Origin: Whalleya microplaca | Lineage: Eukaryota; Ascomycota; Sordariomycetes; Xylariales; Xylariaceae | Reading direction: 5' to 3' | Assembly (NCBI GenBank): GCA_022497155.1 | Contig: MU385716.1 | Span: 1,054,001-1,118,000, forward strand | Length of the DNA: 64,000 bases | Shown here: positions 10,381 to 20,583 of the stretch, in pieces | Layout: each line of letters opens with the position of its first letter | Numbering within the stretch: position 1 is the first letter of the stretch | Position numbers and translations under genes: made by a program | The notes under the pieces: generated by a model | Database searches by the model: none | The model's input: the letters and a program-made list of their open reading frames with translations, nothing else | Told to the model about the DNA's origin: nothing

Positions 10381-13300
10381 GCTTCTACCCCCCCTGATGC
10401 TACCCCCCAAATTTCCAGTCGAGGGCGTGCGCAGCCAGACTAAAATCAGATATGCACCAAATCCCCCTGCACAATAACGGGCCATGCACGCAGTCAGGTC
10501 CAGATCCAGGGATATACAACGTTTTAATGACAAGGTTTCCGTGGTGATTCCCTGGAGGACGATTGCCTCTTCGCCCTTGTGAAGGATGATACATCGCGGC
10601 GAGGTACTCTGTCGCGTGTGTATACGAGTAGTGACCTCGACTTATCCACGAAGAACCCCTTATTCATCATACTAATGCACGATAGATACAGAGCACCGGG
10701 AACATTGGAAGATCCTTACCTTGTAGCTACATTATATCATACTACCCATTGGACATTGCCGTGACATAGGATACTCGGTATTCTTGGATCTGCACGGTTG
10801 CTTATTTGATGGATATGTATTGCGGCAGCCGGCTACCAAGATCAACCAGCATTCGAAAACGCCATGCCCGATGTGGCTCGGGTGGACTACTGCGTAAGTA
10901 CATGACACACATGTGGAGATAGTGATATCGCCAGCGAGGAGCAATTGCGATGAAGAGGCCAGACGAATGCTCGTGTCCACGTTGAGACCATCCCAACCGC
11001 TTCGAGGGCTTGTGCCTGGCGGCGTCAATTATAAGGTTCGTCCTACTACTATAGTATATATCATGGCACACGTAGCGCCACGTCTTTACGTAGCGCAAAC
11101 CTAGGAATCTCGAGCTCTGAAGTTTACTATCTAGGAGTCTAGCCAAACCTGTCCCGAGCTAGGCTATTTTCAGCATTTTGTTAGGATTGCAGTCCTCCTT
11201 TCAGCTCAAGTTGGGAGAAGATGTACAATACGAAACGCAGTACATGCACCTCAAGTACCTTTATACCGACCAATCTATCGACTTAAGTGACATTGACCAT
11301 TGATAGCTATCTTTGCTCTAAATCGAATAGCATCGAGGTAACTGCATTGGTGATTCCTCATTGTCACTACACAGCAATTGCTTACTCGTATGTACCATGT
11401 AGGCTTCATCGACAAATTGCTGCGATAACGGCTTTGGCAAAGGACGCCAGCCGATTGGTCTCCATGCCGTGTGCCACAGGATTCTAGTTGATGTGATGAG
11501 AGGCTGAAGGGTGAAGAGGCCCTTGATAGGCCGCTCGATAGGGACGTGATAGAGTGCATGATAATTGATTGTGGGGGAAGGGAATAGGGGTCCATAGCAC
11601 CCTGGCCCTTCGCACATACTCCGGCTTGATTCGTAAGAGTCATGTCAGGCTCGCACGATAACGACGGTCCCTGAAGCCCTGCAGCTCTCAAGCAAGACTG
11701 GCTGCTGGACCTGCATGTGTGTGGTTACATCGGCAACTGTGGCTCCCACTTTTTACGGCATCGAGGCACACACGCACATCCAGCGAGGAACGAGTCTTTG
11801 CCTGTTCGGAATCGACGCGTTCTCCATTGATATCCCACCTCCTCCACGACCGTGGGCTTCGTGGGTGTCAGCCCACCCGCTCGTTCGGATCCGCTGGAAA
11901 CAATATTTCCATTGTGACAGGACTGCCTCTGCGCAGTAGTGCAGACTCCAGAGGGACCACGATGGCGGGAACTGCGTACCTAGCGTGGCGTCTTTGGCGG
12001 CACGTTTCTTGAATGCGCACACGGCGGCTTAGTCGATCCCCAATAACCAGCGCCTGGGCTCGGGTATGCGCCGGCTATCAAGCAATTTGTAAAGTGGCCG
12101 GATAGCCCCTTCATATGAAGTATATCGTGAGCGATCAAGTGTTTTCTTGATCCCATCATCACCGTTCAAGCTGCCTTCCGGTCCCTGCGTTGACAGTTAT
12201 TAAGGTGAATTATAACCCTAGACCCCAGCTCGCGTCATCAACCGAACATGTATTAAGCATTTTAATCTCCAACATTTAAGCAAACCTCGAAGCGATGTTG
12301 GGAAGGGGAGTAATATCGCTTATATAAAATATCCTTCCCCTTTCTTTTGTATTGTATCATGAATAATGACTTCATATACTGAAGCTTGAGGTAGATATTC
12401 GATTGCGTTACAGTAGGAAGCAATAGTACCGATCTGTCAAGGCTTAAACAGCTGTACGTACTTCAGCAGGCTGACTCTGATGAGGTAGGTAGTATTCTGA
12501 AAAGGGGTGCCCCTCGCTCACTCTCTTCCTGGTTAATAAAAAGCCAGCCTCTTCTATAATACATCAAAGACATGAGATCGGGCGCAGCAATCCGAACTGG
12601 GTCTCGTTCATGTTTCATACATTGTCAAAGCCACCCGACCGGACTGTCTTGATGCTGAGTTAAAGAATACTCGTCGAATATCCACATCGTAGTCGGCTCT
12701 ACTATGCGAATGGGTCATAGTCGCGACGTGTACAACGACAACACCTTCTAGAATTCCTATAACTCTTTGGCGTTTGGAGGCGTTTCGTTTGACGATTTAG
12801 GTCATCTATGCCGTGCCTTTGAGGCAAGTCAAGATACAGATCTGTACCTCCTCGTTGTCGATCTCCTGCGTTATCTAGGTAGGTCCCCTATGACTCATTC
12901 ACGATATTCCCCCACACTCTTATCAAATCCAGGCTCACCGGTCTGCCTGCCACGGCAGAAGTCTGTTTCTCGAACACACTACTGCTCAATGTTGGATCGA
13001 GCTATTACTAGAAGACGGCCTTCATTGGATGTGTCCTGGCATGACTATGGGCGATCAAACAGTTCCAAGTACCGATAGTTATTTTCCCGGGGAATGTTGT
13101 GTCTATCCTTGTCGCAAATCTAGATCACCATCCGTACCTCAGTGGAACAATAGGAGGAAGGCGAAACAACGAGAAGCCTCGGAGCGCTTTGGGATAACGT
13201 ACTGCCATGGCATCTGCTTGCCAACTTGCGCCGGCACTTAAGAATTTGTTGCAGATCAATGGCATGCCGGGTTGCTAGTACTCCATTTCAAGGTTTCCCC

Positions 13301-13548
13301 CGAGTAACTCGAGCGCCTTGGATATCGTATGAAGGATAGATCATATTTTCAATGCCGAAGACCTTAAATCAGGCCTGAGAGTGCTCAATACAGACTCAGC
13401 TGTCATAAATTCGTACGGACATCTCCGTTTGCATACCATGTAATATAATCCCCTCGATGCTTATATTGTTGTGCATAGTATCTACGACAGGGTACAATTC
13501 CGACAACCCTAATCGCGGGTACATATCCGAACTAACCATGTCCCGACC

Positions 13549-14775
13549 TCATAGAGCACGGATTCCTCGACCGACGCTTCGGGTTTCAAAGACTTCCACC
13601 AAACCGGACCCGACAGCTTCCTGCAAGACCCAGTCAAAGGACAGCCCGTAGAAGTTCCTCCACTTCCTGGTCTGCCCGGGGAGTATGCCTACAAACTCTC
13701 CCCTCGAGCGCTTCGCTGTGTAACGTGCTTCTTCCTTCGCAATGCCACCGTCCCATCGATCTCGCAGCACCGTCTCCGGTGCTTCTCGAAATCGAGATTT
13801 GTCTAGCAGTGACACGAGATGATCTAGTGCCGCCGATAGAAGCTTTAGAAAGGTGCCATTCCCGGGTACCGCAAGCTTCAACTCGGTGCTGCCAGTGTCA
13901 AGCCAGGTTGTACCTTGGGAGCCCCCGCCACTGCCACCCGCCATGTGTACCGCACCTTCGCCTCCAACTGTGCCAAGGGAGCCAGTCGGTTGCCTGGACA
14001 CCATCTCGAGCGACGTGAGCGTCCCTTTGTCTTCGGGTCGCGCATACAAGTTCATGGTGTTTGACATAGATCCGCGACTCATGGCACCTGTGTGATGTGC
14101 TGTGAGGAACCCCGCCCGAATGAGTTGATCGATCTCCGATGCACGAAACGCATTTCGTTTAACCATCTGGGCTCCCGGGTTGTCCTTGAGAAACGTTTTC
14201 AGCTTCTCCTTTATGCCATCGTCCAATCCCGTAGTAGAATCTTCAACCATCTTTACAAAGTCTGTAGCCAGGATCACTGTCTCTCCTATATCGCCACGCC
14301 GAGCAACTACTACCTTGCGTATAAACCCAGCCCGCGCAAGCTCGGCGATTTCTCGTTCGACTGCGCTTGGCGACGACAGTAGCGTCTGTATATGCGAAAC
14401 GGTTACGATAGGAGGAAGTCGTTTCCGGTAGTTGAGTACTTCTGCTATTCGTGTGGAGTTCATGCCTGCCGCCTGCTCGGGTACCGTGGAGAACATGTGA
14501 CTACGTATGTAGAGAATGGCTTGGGAGGTGTCGCGCAAGTTTAGGTCCGTCGCCAATGCCTTGACGAGCCCGTAGTCGTCAAGCTTATCATTGAAGAGAT
14601 CATCGCCATCATCATCATCTGCTAGTGAAGCCTTGCCACTTTGAATCCCTGGCTTGCGACGAGGGAGAGAAGCAGCCCACGAAGCCGATGGTGTAGAGGA
14701 GGATCGGTTTGCGCCGGACCTTTTAGAAGGCTTCTTAACCCGGCTCGACCCCCCTAGAATCGACCTCAGGCTCAT
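13549..14775 (-). CDS. STK19-family winged-helix protein
   Basis: A single-exon frame of 408 residues from the ATG at 14775. Upstream in the same frame there is only a TTG-initiated extension, so this is the first in-frame ATG. After a basic Ser-rich head (RVKKPSKRSGANRSSS) and an acidic patch (DDDDGDDLFND), the body alternates helices and short strands. Examples are RIAEVLNYRKRLPPIVTV, LARAGFIRKVVVARRG and the C-terminal NFYGLSFDWVLQEAVGSGLV. This pattern fits the Stk19 family. No kinase motif (HRD, DFG or glycine loop) is present, matching the view that STK19 is a DNA-binding winged-helix factor acting in transcription-coupled repair rather than a kinase. It is head to head with the histidine-phosphatase gene. 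An ATG at 14793 in another frame opens a 19-codon upstream frame that overlaps this start. Confidence 0.82.
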   Translation of the reverse strand: MSLRSILGGSSRVKKPSKRSGANRSSSTPSASWAASLPRRKPGIQSGKASLADDDDGDDLFNDKLDDYGLVKALATDLNLRDTSQAILYIRSHMFSTVPEQAAGMNSTRIAEVLNYRKRLPPIVTVSHIQTLLSSPSAVEREIAELARAGFIRKVVVARRGDIGETVILATDFVKMVEDSTTGLDDGIKEKLKTFLKDNPGAQMVKRNAFRASEIDQLIRAGFLTAHHTGAMSRGSMSNTMNLYARPEDKGTLTSLEMVSRQPTGSLGTVGGEGAVHMAGGSGGGSQGTTWLDTGSTELKLAVPGNGTFLKLLSAALDHLVSLLDKSRFREAPETVLRDRWDGGIAKEEARYTAKRSRGEFVGILPGQTRKWRNFYGLSFDWVLQEAVGSGLVEVFETRSVGRGIRAL

Positions 14776-15275
14776 GATTGATAGAAGAAAACATGAGAGA
14801 AGAAGCAAACGCTCGTCAATCAGTCAGAATATGACTCACTTGGTATGACAAATCGTCAGTTGACTCAGCCTGGCCGTTGAGCCTTGAAGCGAATGAATAT
14901 GGTAGGTATCCAGTAAACAGTGGTGGCATTCTTTGGTGGCGGCGGGGGATCTTCGTTTACTATAGAACCTCGATAGGGGAATTCATTAGTTCTGTAATCG
15001 AATTTACCCTCCGATAAGCGAATGCCATGCCCAAGCTTCAGGTCTGTTCATATCAGGTATTACTACCTACCAATTCATCATGACGACCATCTCCAAGACA
15101 AGCAAACTTCTGGATTTTTATTGTCGTCTGATGTTTATTGACTCATCATCTTGCCAAACAACAAGTATGATGCATCAAGTCAGAGGCCATACTAAATATA
15201 TATTCGTCCTTCTCGCACCTACCCGATACGCGTACTCTCTAATCTGATGAAATATAGCTGAAAGCTTAATTCAAG
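14776..15275. promoter_or_regulatory. 500-bp divergent promoter region
   Basis: The STK19-like and histidine-phosphatase genes start 500 bp apart on opposite strands, so this interval must hold both promoters. An AT-rich TAAATATATA stretch about 80 bp upstream of 15276 is a possible core element for the rightward gene. No other clear motif is seen. Confidence 0.5.
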
Positions 15276-16210
15276 ATGGCTCCAGTAATCATCCTGATTC
15301 GTCACGGCGAGGCTGTACACAGTAAGTAATCGCATGGGGTTTTTCCGTTGCTTGTGCTAACTATCATTAGACCTCGATGATAAGTAGCCCCAGGTGTCTG
15401 CAGAGAATCTCCAGGATCTAACAGGAGACAGCACATAACTGGCAACTTCCCGATCCAGGCTTGACTGAGAAAGGCTTTGAGCAATGCAGAAATCTTGCGG
15501 CTGAGCTTGAGCCCAAGTTCACGTTCGCCCCGGAGGAGTGCCTGGTCGTCATAAGCCCTTTGAAGCGGACATTGCAAACTGCCCATCACAGTCTCCAGTG
15601 GCTCTTGAGTAAAGGAGCCCCTACCGTGGTTCGTGCCGAATGGCAGGTAAGTTTCATGGATCTTGAAGGATAATCAATATGAAGAGTCGCTGACTATAAC
15701 CAGGAAACCACGGACAATCCCTGTGACATCGGGAGAGAGCTTTCTACTATAAAGAGAGAATGGCCAGGTTTCGATTTCTCGGATCTAGATCCAGTCTATC
15801 CTCAGAAGACTGGCTTATACGCGAATTCGGAGAAGACTTTCCAAGAGAGGGCAACGTTCGCTAAGCAGTGGCTCTCTAAGCGCACACAAAAGTGCATCAT
15901 CGTTGTCACTCAGTATGTATTAAGAGGTCTCTTATCTCCCAATTCAGCCTGTATTAGGAGCCGCACCTATCAACACGGAATGTCTTTTACATTTAGAGCC
16001 TCCGCAACATGGCTTGGGAGCCCTGGATTTATCCAAAGAAGTGTTTACTAATTCCGCATTGTGTATAGTTCGGGGTTCCTTAAGCGACTTCTCCATGGAA
16101 CGAAATTTCAGAATATGGAGTACAAAACCTATGAAATGGTTAATGACGACTCGCAAGACAACCTTGAGCTCAGGGAGACGGATAAACAAGAATCACTTGG
16201 ACAGTTGTAA
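15276..16210 (+). CDS. histidine-phosphatase superfamily enzyme (phosphoglycerate-mutase-like)
   Basis: Five exons are proposed: 15276-15321, 15371-15379, 15435-15646, 15704-15912 and 16069-16210, giving 618 nt and 205 residues. The N-terminus has the catalytic LIRHGEAVHN motif (phospho-accepting His10). The second catalytic histidine lies in VTHSGF (His159), and SPLKRTLQTA is the usual family block. Exon 2 is only 9 nt. The intron after it (15380-15434) starts ATAAGT and ends AC, with branch CTAAC 13 nt from the end. This model gives HNLDDNWQLPDPGLTEKG, which has the expected spacing for the family. The only canonical GT-AG alternative skips exon 2 (15322-15431) and gives HTHNWQLPDP, shorter and without the conserved HN. 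The fungal group acts on small phosphorylated metabolites, and the substrate is unknown. Identity is sure; the microexon splice is inferred. Confidence 0.88.
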
Positions 16211-17170
16211 ACGCTATTGTATTTGCGACACCAACGAGAAGTTATTACCTGACTGCACATGGAGCAGCAGTGGCTAAAGCATCACGTGGTGCCTACCCAA
16301 GGTAGCAAATACAACAGCACCGGCAACATGTTGTCAGCGACTCTGTTACACAAAGTCTCCCGACAGCCCGAATGAGCCTGGCTGGTTGACTTGAACGGGA
16401 GGTGGATAGGACATCAATCTGATTCACGTTTCTTAAAATGATCTAAATAGGTAGTTGAATTCAGCCTACTAAGGTCATTGCCAACAACTGTGCCTGGCTA
16501 AAGGCAACCGCCTACATAACATGATCTGTGAGGTTAGCATGTTGCCGAGATTTACCATGGGAAATCAATATGAATATGATTTGAATTCCCTCAAACGAAC
16601 GGCTTATTATGATCTCGCACTAGACTCGGCCTTGAAGACGGTGAGAAGACCCGTCTCTGAGCAATCAAGAAGATTGAGAATCGGATGTGCTGTTGAATGT
16701 GAAGATTGAAAATCTAGACGAGACCCGCAGCGCATGGAGATAGCATTGAAGCTTCGACCACCTCTTAGTAATCGCTTGTGGCATGGCTCGTGCACCTTAT
16801 GAGCTCTACAGGGGTCCTTGGCCAGACTCCCCACGTGTTCGCTTCAAAATAGTGACTCCATTTCCTTTCAATGTTCCTTGCGATTTCAATATTCTGTACG
16901 TACAGTAGCTAGTAATACTAAAGCCTTGTCTCCAGCGATTACTACGCGCCCTTGATTATCACAAGATCAATCCTACAGCTTTAAAAGGCTTAGTCTCCAT
17001 CGTTGAATGATTGGATGCTCTGATTGCTCTTCCAGATTTAGTATAGTCGAAGCCAATAGTATAAGACAGGGGTATAATATTTGTGCCTAGCACCGCAGAA
17101 TCCTCTTACATACTTTGGAACTCTTTTCACTAATTTAACAAGATGATCGCAAGACGATCCCTTCCCTTCC
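16211..17170. other. convergent intergenic region, nothing recognised
   Basis: About 960 bp between the 3' ends of the histidine-phosphatase and alpha/beta-hydrolase genes. It should contain both 3' UTRs. I see no further coding or RNA gene. Confidence 0.6.
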
Positions 17171-18304
17171 TCATTTACTCTCCTCGAAGAAGCCACAGGC
17201 ATCTTCAACAGCCGCCCGCAACTGCGACGTCATCCCCAGCGTCCTAGCCGCCGTCAGCAAGCCATGGGGCGCCAGTTCCGTCTGGTGGAACCGGACGCCG
17301 CGCTCGCCGTTGACCTCGGCCATCTCCCGCGCGAAGCTCCTGACCCAGCCGTAGAACGCCTCCCCCGTCCCGGCATGCAGGAACAGGGGCACGCTGGTCT
17401 GGAACGGGTGGTGCAGCGGCGAGACATACGGGACGGCCTCCCGCGCGAGCGGCGTCCCGGGGGCCGGCAGGTATGCGTCGGCGCCCCACTGCAGGAGCGG
17501 CGCGGTTAAGCCGTCGCCGTCCGCGTTGCGGCAGCGTTTGTAGTCCCGCCCTGCGCTCGCCGTCACGTGCACCCATGGGTACCAGGCTATAGCCCCTCCG
17601 GGTAGAGGATGACGAGGGGAGGGGGACGCCTCTAGGTAGCGCAGTAGCGCAAGCACCAGGCTACCACCAGTCGAGTCCCCGGATAGGATCACGTCCTTGG
17701 GATGCATCCCGAGAGAGAGCACGTGGAGGTAGGCGGTAAGCGCGTCTTGGAGGGCGGCGGGGAAGCGGGTTTCGGGACTCGTGGACACCCGGTACTGCGG
17801 GTAGAATGTCCGCGTGGCTTTCATGTGCTGCGCCATGACGTCCGCGATGGTCTGCCCCGTATGGTCGAACCCGAATGCGAGCACGAAGGCGCCGGCTGGG
17901 AAGTGGAGGAGTACCTTCTGACGGCCTGGCTTACTGTCGACGACCGGCGGTGGTGGACTCGGATACCTTAGGCCCCCTACAGCAGCGGGCTGCGTTGTCC
18001 TGGGGGTGAGAATACCAGTGTACACGCTCGGCTCGGCAGGGCTTGCCAGAGCGAAGCGGTCGCCGGCCTTCGCGTGTCCGGACTGCGCGGTATTTAATAA
18101 CGTGGTGCGGGTTACCGTCAAGTACTGGAATATCTGTTTGCCCAGAGCGTTCGCGAGGCATATGGTGAAACTCCACTCCCGGATGGGCCGAAATACTCTC
18201 AGACTATAGCGGATCGAAAGCAATAGCAAAAGAGGGAGCAACCTGAATACAAAAAAGACAAGGTAGAGAGTCTTGAAAGGCTGCTTAGACAGTATGGGTG
18301 CCAT
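17171..18304 (-). CDS. HSL-family alpha/beta hydrolase (fold 3), membrane-anchored
   Basis: An intronless frame of 377 residues. A hydrophobic segment at about 12-32 (TLYLVFFVFRLLPLLLLLSI) suggests an N-terminal membrane anchor or uncleaved signal. The nucleophile elbow GDSTGG (Ser211) matches the GDSAGG box of the hormone-sensitive-lipase branch. His347 in LAPHGL and an acidic residue in GTGEAFY (Glu315, where the family usually has Asp) could complete the triad. The oxyanion-hole motif, normally HGGG, is HFPAG (134-138), so activity may be altered. The family hydrolyses short acyl esters, steroid esters or lactones. The substrate here is unknown. The reading frame is clearly more GC-rich than the flanking DNA. 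It stands alone, with no biosynthetic neighbours. Confidence 0.85.
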   Translation of the reverse strand: MAPILSKQPFKTLYLVFFVFRLLPLLLLLSIRYSLRVFRPIREWSFTICLANALGKQIFQYLTVTRTTLLNTAQSGHAKAGDRFALASPAEPSVYTGILTPRTTQPAAVGGLRYPSPPPPVVDSKPGRQKVLLHFPAGAFVLAFGFDHTGQTIADVMAQHMKATRTFYPQYRVSTSPETRFPAALQDALTAYLHVLSLGMHPKDVILSGDSTGGSLVLALLRYLEASPSPRHPLPGGAIAWYPWVHVTASAGRDYKRCRNADGDGLTAPLLQWGADAYLPAPGTPLAREAVPYVSPLHHPFQTSVPLFLHAGTGEAFYGWVRSFAREMAEVNGERGVRFHQTELAPHGLLTAARTLGMTSQLRAAVEDACGFFEESK

Positions 18305-20583
18305 CTTGTCACGAAGTGTGTAACGAGAATAACTGAACGCTGATACACGAAGCTTCAGGTTAGGTGTAGAGAGAGAATAGCAGTATGACCTCCATCTCCC
18401 CAGACGAAGCTATCTCTGTATATACAAGTGATTTATTACAGCTTCCAGGGATTCATCTGTAGGTGTAGGGTACTTAGTGTGCTGTGCCTGCTGCCGGGTA
18501 TAATGGTCGCTGTGGGGTACTTAGTCAGCCGATCTCCCCTAATAAAGAAACCGACATCATGTATACGAATGTTGAAAGTACGTCCCTATAGTCCAACGCC
18601 AGTTGATCAACTCACAGGTATATTGAAGACTCGGGAGGACTCAGTTTTGGGCCGCTTGAAGCATGAAAGTACTGGGGAGTGCGGTAGAGAGCCGGGCAGG
18701 ATGATACTACATATGTACATGTATGTGCCAAGTGAGAAGGTCTGCGCGTAGGGGGCACAGCCAGGGACACCAATGACAACGATACGAAATTTCAATACCA
18801 GATTCGGCCGAGGCTTCGAATAGTACCAGGCCAGTACCAGAACCTTATCAGCTACATTCGCTCATCAGGAGAGCCGACTGATGCGAAAATCGGCAGGAAA
18901 CTGTGTTATGAACCAGACTCGGAAGAGAGGAAGAGGGGGCGTCTGCCCCTTCTCGGGCAGCAATACACCTGCGGGAACCGAATGATGACGTGACGACCTC
19001 TATAGACCAATTTCTGCTGATCTGGCTTCTCATACAGTCCTTATGGCTACCGGGTTGCTCCTACGCGTTATTCAACCATTCATTTAGACTGCAGAGTCGA
19101 ACTTCCTTCTAAACTATGTCTAAAGTAAAATAGATAAATAATATCTAAAAATCCTCATCAATCAGTGACAATATATGGCCAGTAACTGCCGTGTAATATA
19201 TAAGCCAGTATAAGACATCATGTCCTCGACTGTAATATTCAGATGCCCTTTAGAGAGGCCGGAGTCTGAGGCCATCGCACATAATCTATGTGATATACGA
19301 AAATTGTCAACTATGTCAGTTGAAATAATTACAGTAGATGAATATACATAACTATGAAGTCAGCGAACCTCGAGTACATACATAGTAGAAACGGCGAACG
19401 CGTTATACCTAGTCAGTTTAAAGACAAGGTCGACATAATCCACATAATCGTAGTGTGTTACTGGTGTTTCAATATTAGTATAGTATGTACTTCATAACGG
19501 CTTCTTCTCACTTGACCTATACTACTAGCACATATAGGTAGTGGACTTGCATGACGGACAGTCTTTACGAAGACTGCTAACTACAGATGACAACAAAATC
19601 TGTCTCTAAGAAGCAGGTATATCCAACTGACATGCAGCATCGTATAGAATTCTCACCGGTAGTGGAGCTTTCAGCATCCCCCACATGATTGTGCAGTGGA
19701 AACCTGCACCTTGATGGCTATCTCTCGTGGATCTTCCATATTCTCATGACTTGGCATGAAACTCACTAGTTTTAAGACCTCATATACCTCCCATTATTCA
19801 TTTCATGATCACATTACTCAGTCCAATACCAGTGACCTTAAATTTTTTCAATAAGCCTGCCAACGACGATGACGGAAAATTCGTGTTTTGATGTTGTAAA
19901 GGAAGCAGTGCGGTCTTCCCCGGTGTCGTGTGCTACCCGTGATGGGATTCAGTGTGTTATGATGTCTCAGTGCTCCGCCGCCACAAGTTGCCTCTCCACG
20001 ATTCACGGCTACACGTGCGAGATCTACTGCTGTGATTCGCTGCCGGATCCCTGATCTCCTCCGTTCAGCCTTGAAGACGATATTCCACGGGACGATAGGA
20101 AGCGGCTAAGAACATCACGCGTTGATATCCCACTAGTAATCGTTCCCACACCTAGAAGACGTTGAAAGCGTCGCTGGGAAGTTATATATGTTTGTATCTT
20201 CTTCCTCTGACAGAAAGAAGATTGAATTGAAGCCAATCGTCACTCAACCCAGTTTTTCGGGTCTCGGCTTTTTTAGGTACTACCTTAGTAGATTCTGGCA
20301 TTTTCATTGGGCCCTGGGGAGACACAAGACCCTGCGTCCGCTAGCCGTCGCCGGGAGACTTGTCAGCTTTTCGAATCTAAAAGGGCTTGAATGACGGAAT
20401 TCTTTCTCTTTTTGTACGACAGGTGTACTTTGGCATTTTGGATATCTGATTTTCGCTCCCACGGCGTATAAGCTGACAGCTGTTCGCCTTCTTTTCCATA
20501 CCTATGTTTTCGCAATCTCTCCCTTATTATGCCATGCCATAGCCATAGCTCTCGAGCACTATAGTATTTCCATACTGGCCATT
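18305..20583. other. divergent intergenic region, AT-rich in the middle
   Basis: About 2.3 kb between two divergent genes. The stretch 19080-19500 is visibly AT-rich with no open frame of note. Small frames at 18428-18751 and 19869-20054 have no recognisable content. A CACGTG box lies at 20012-20017. Confidence 0.55.
20012..20017. promoter_or_regulatory. CACGTG E-box upstream of the polyphosphatase gene
   Basis: A palindromic CACGTG followed by CG, 567 bp upstream of the polyphosphatase ATG. bHLH regulators of phosphate starvation (Pho4, NUC-1) bind this core. The hexamer also occurs by chance elsewhere in the window, so the assignment is weak. Confidence 0.3.

Larger units (their letters stand above)
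8419..13548. other. intergenic region rich in short repeats, no supportable intact gene
   Basis: About 5.1 kb between the kinesin start and the STK19-like stop. The first kilobase is probably the kinesin leader and promoter. The stretch 9280-10030 carries several short tandem duplications and a GTAC palindrome. A pyrimidine (TCC)n run follows at 10345. Open frames here are short and unrecognised. A possible decayed coding stretch at 12660-13241 is discussed as a finding. Confidence 0.6.

Noticed and set aside
17244..17576. Arg/Ala-rich frames within the hydrolase and GH5 genes
   Set aside because: They are shadows caused by high GC at third positions of the true genes.
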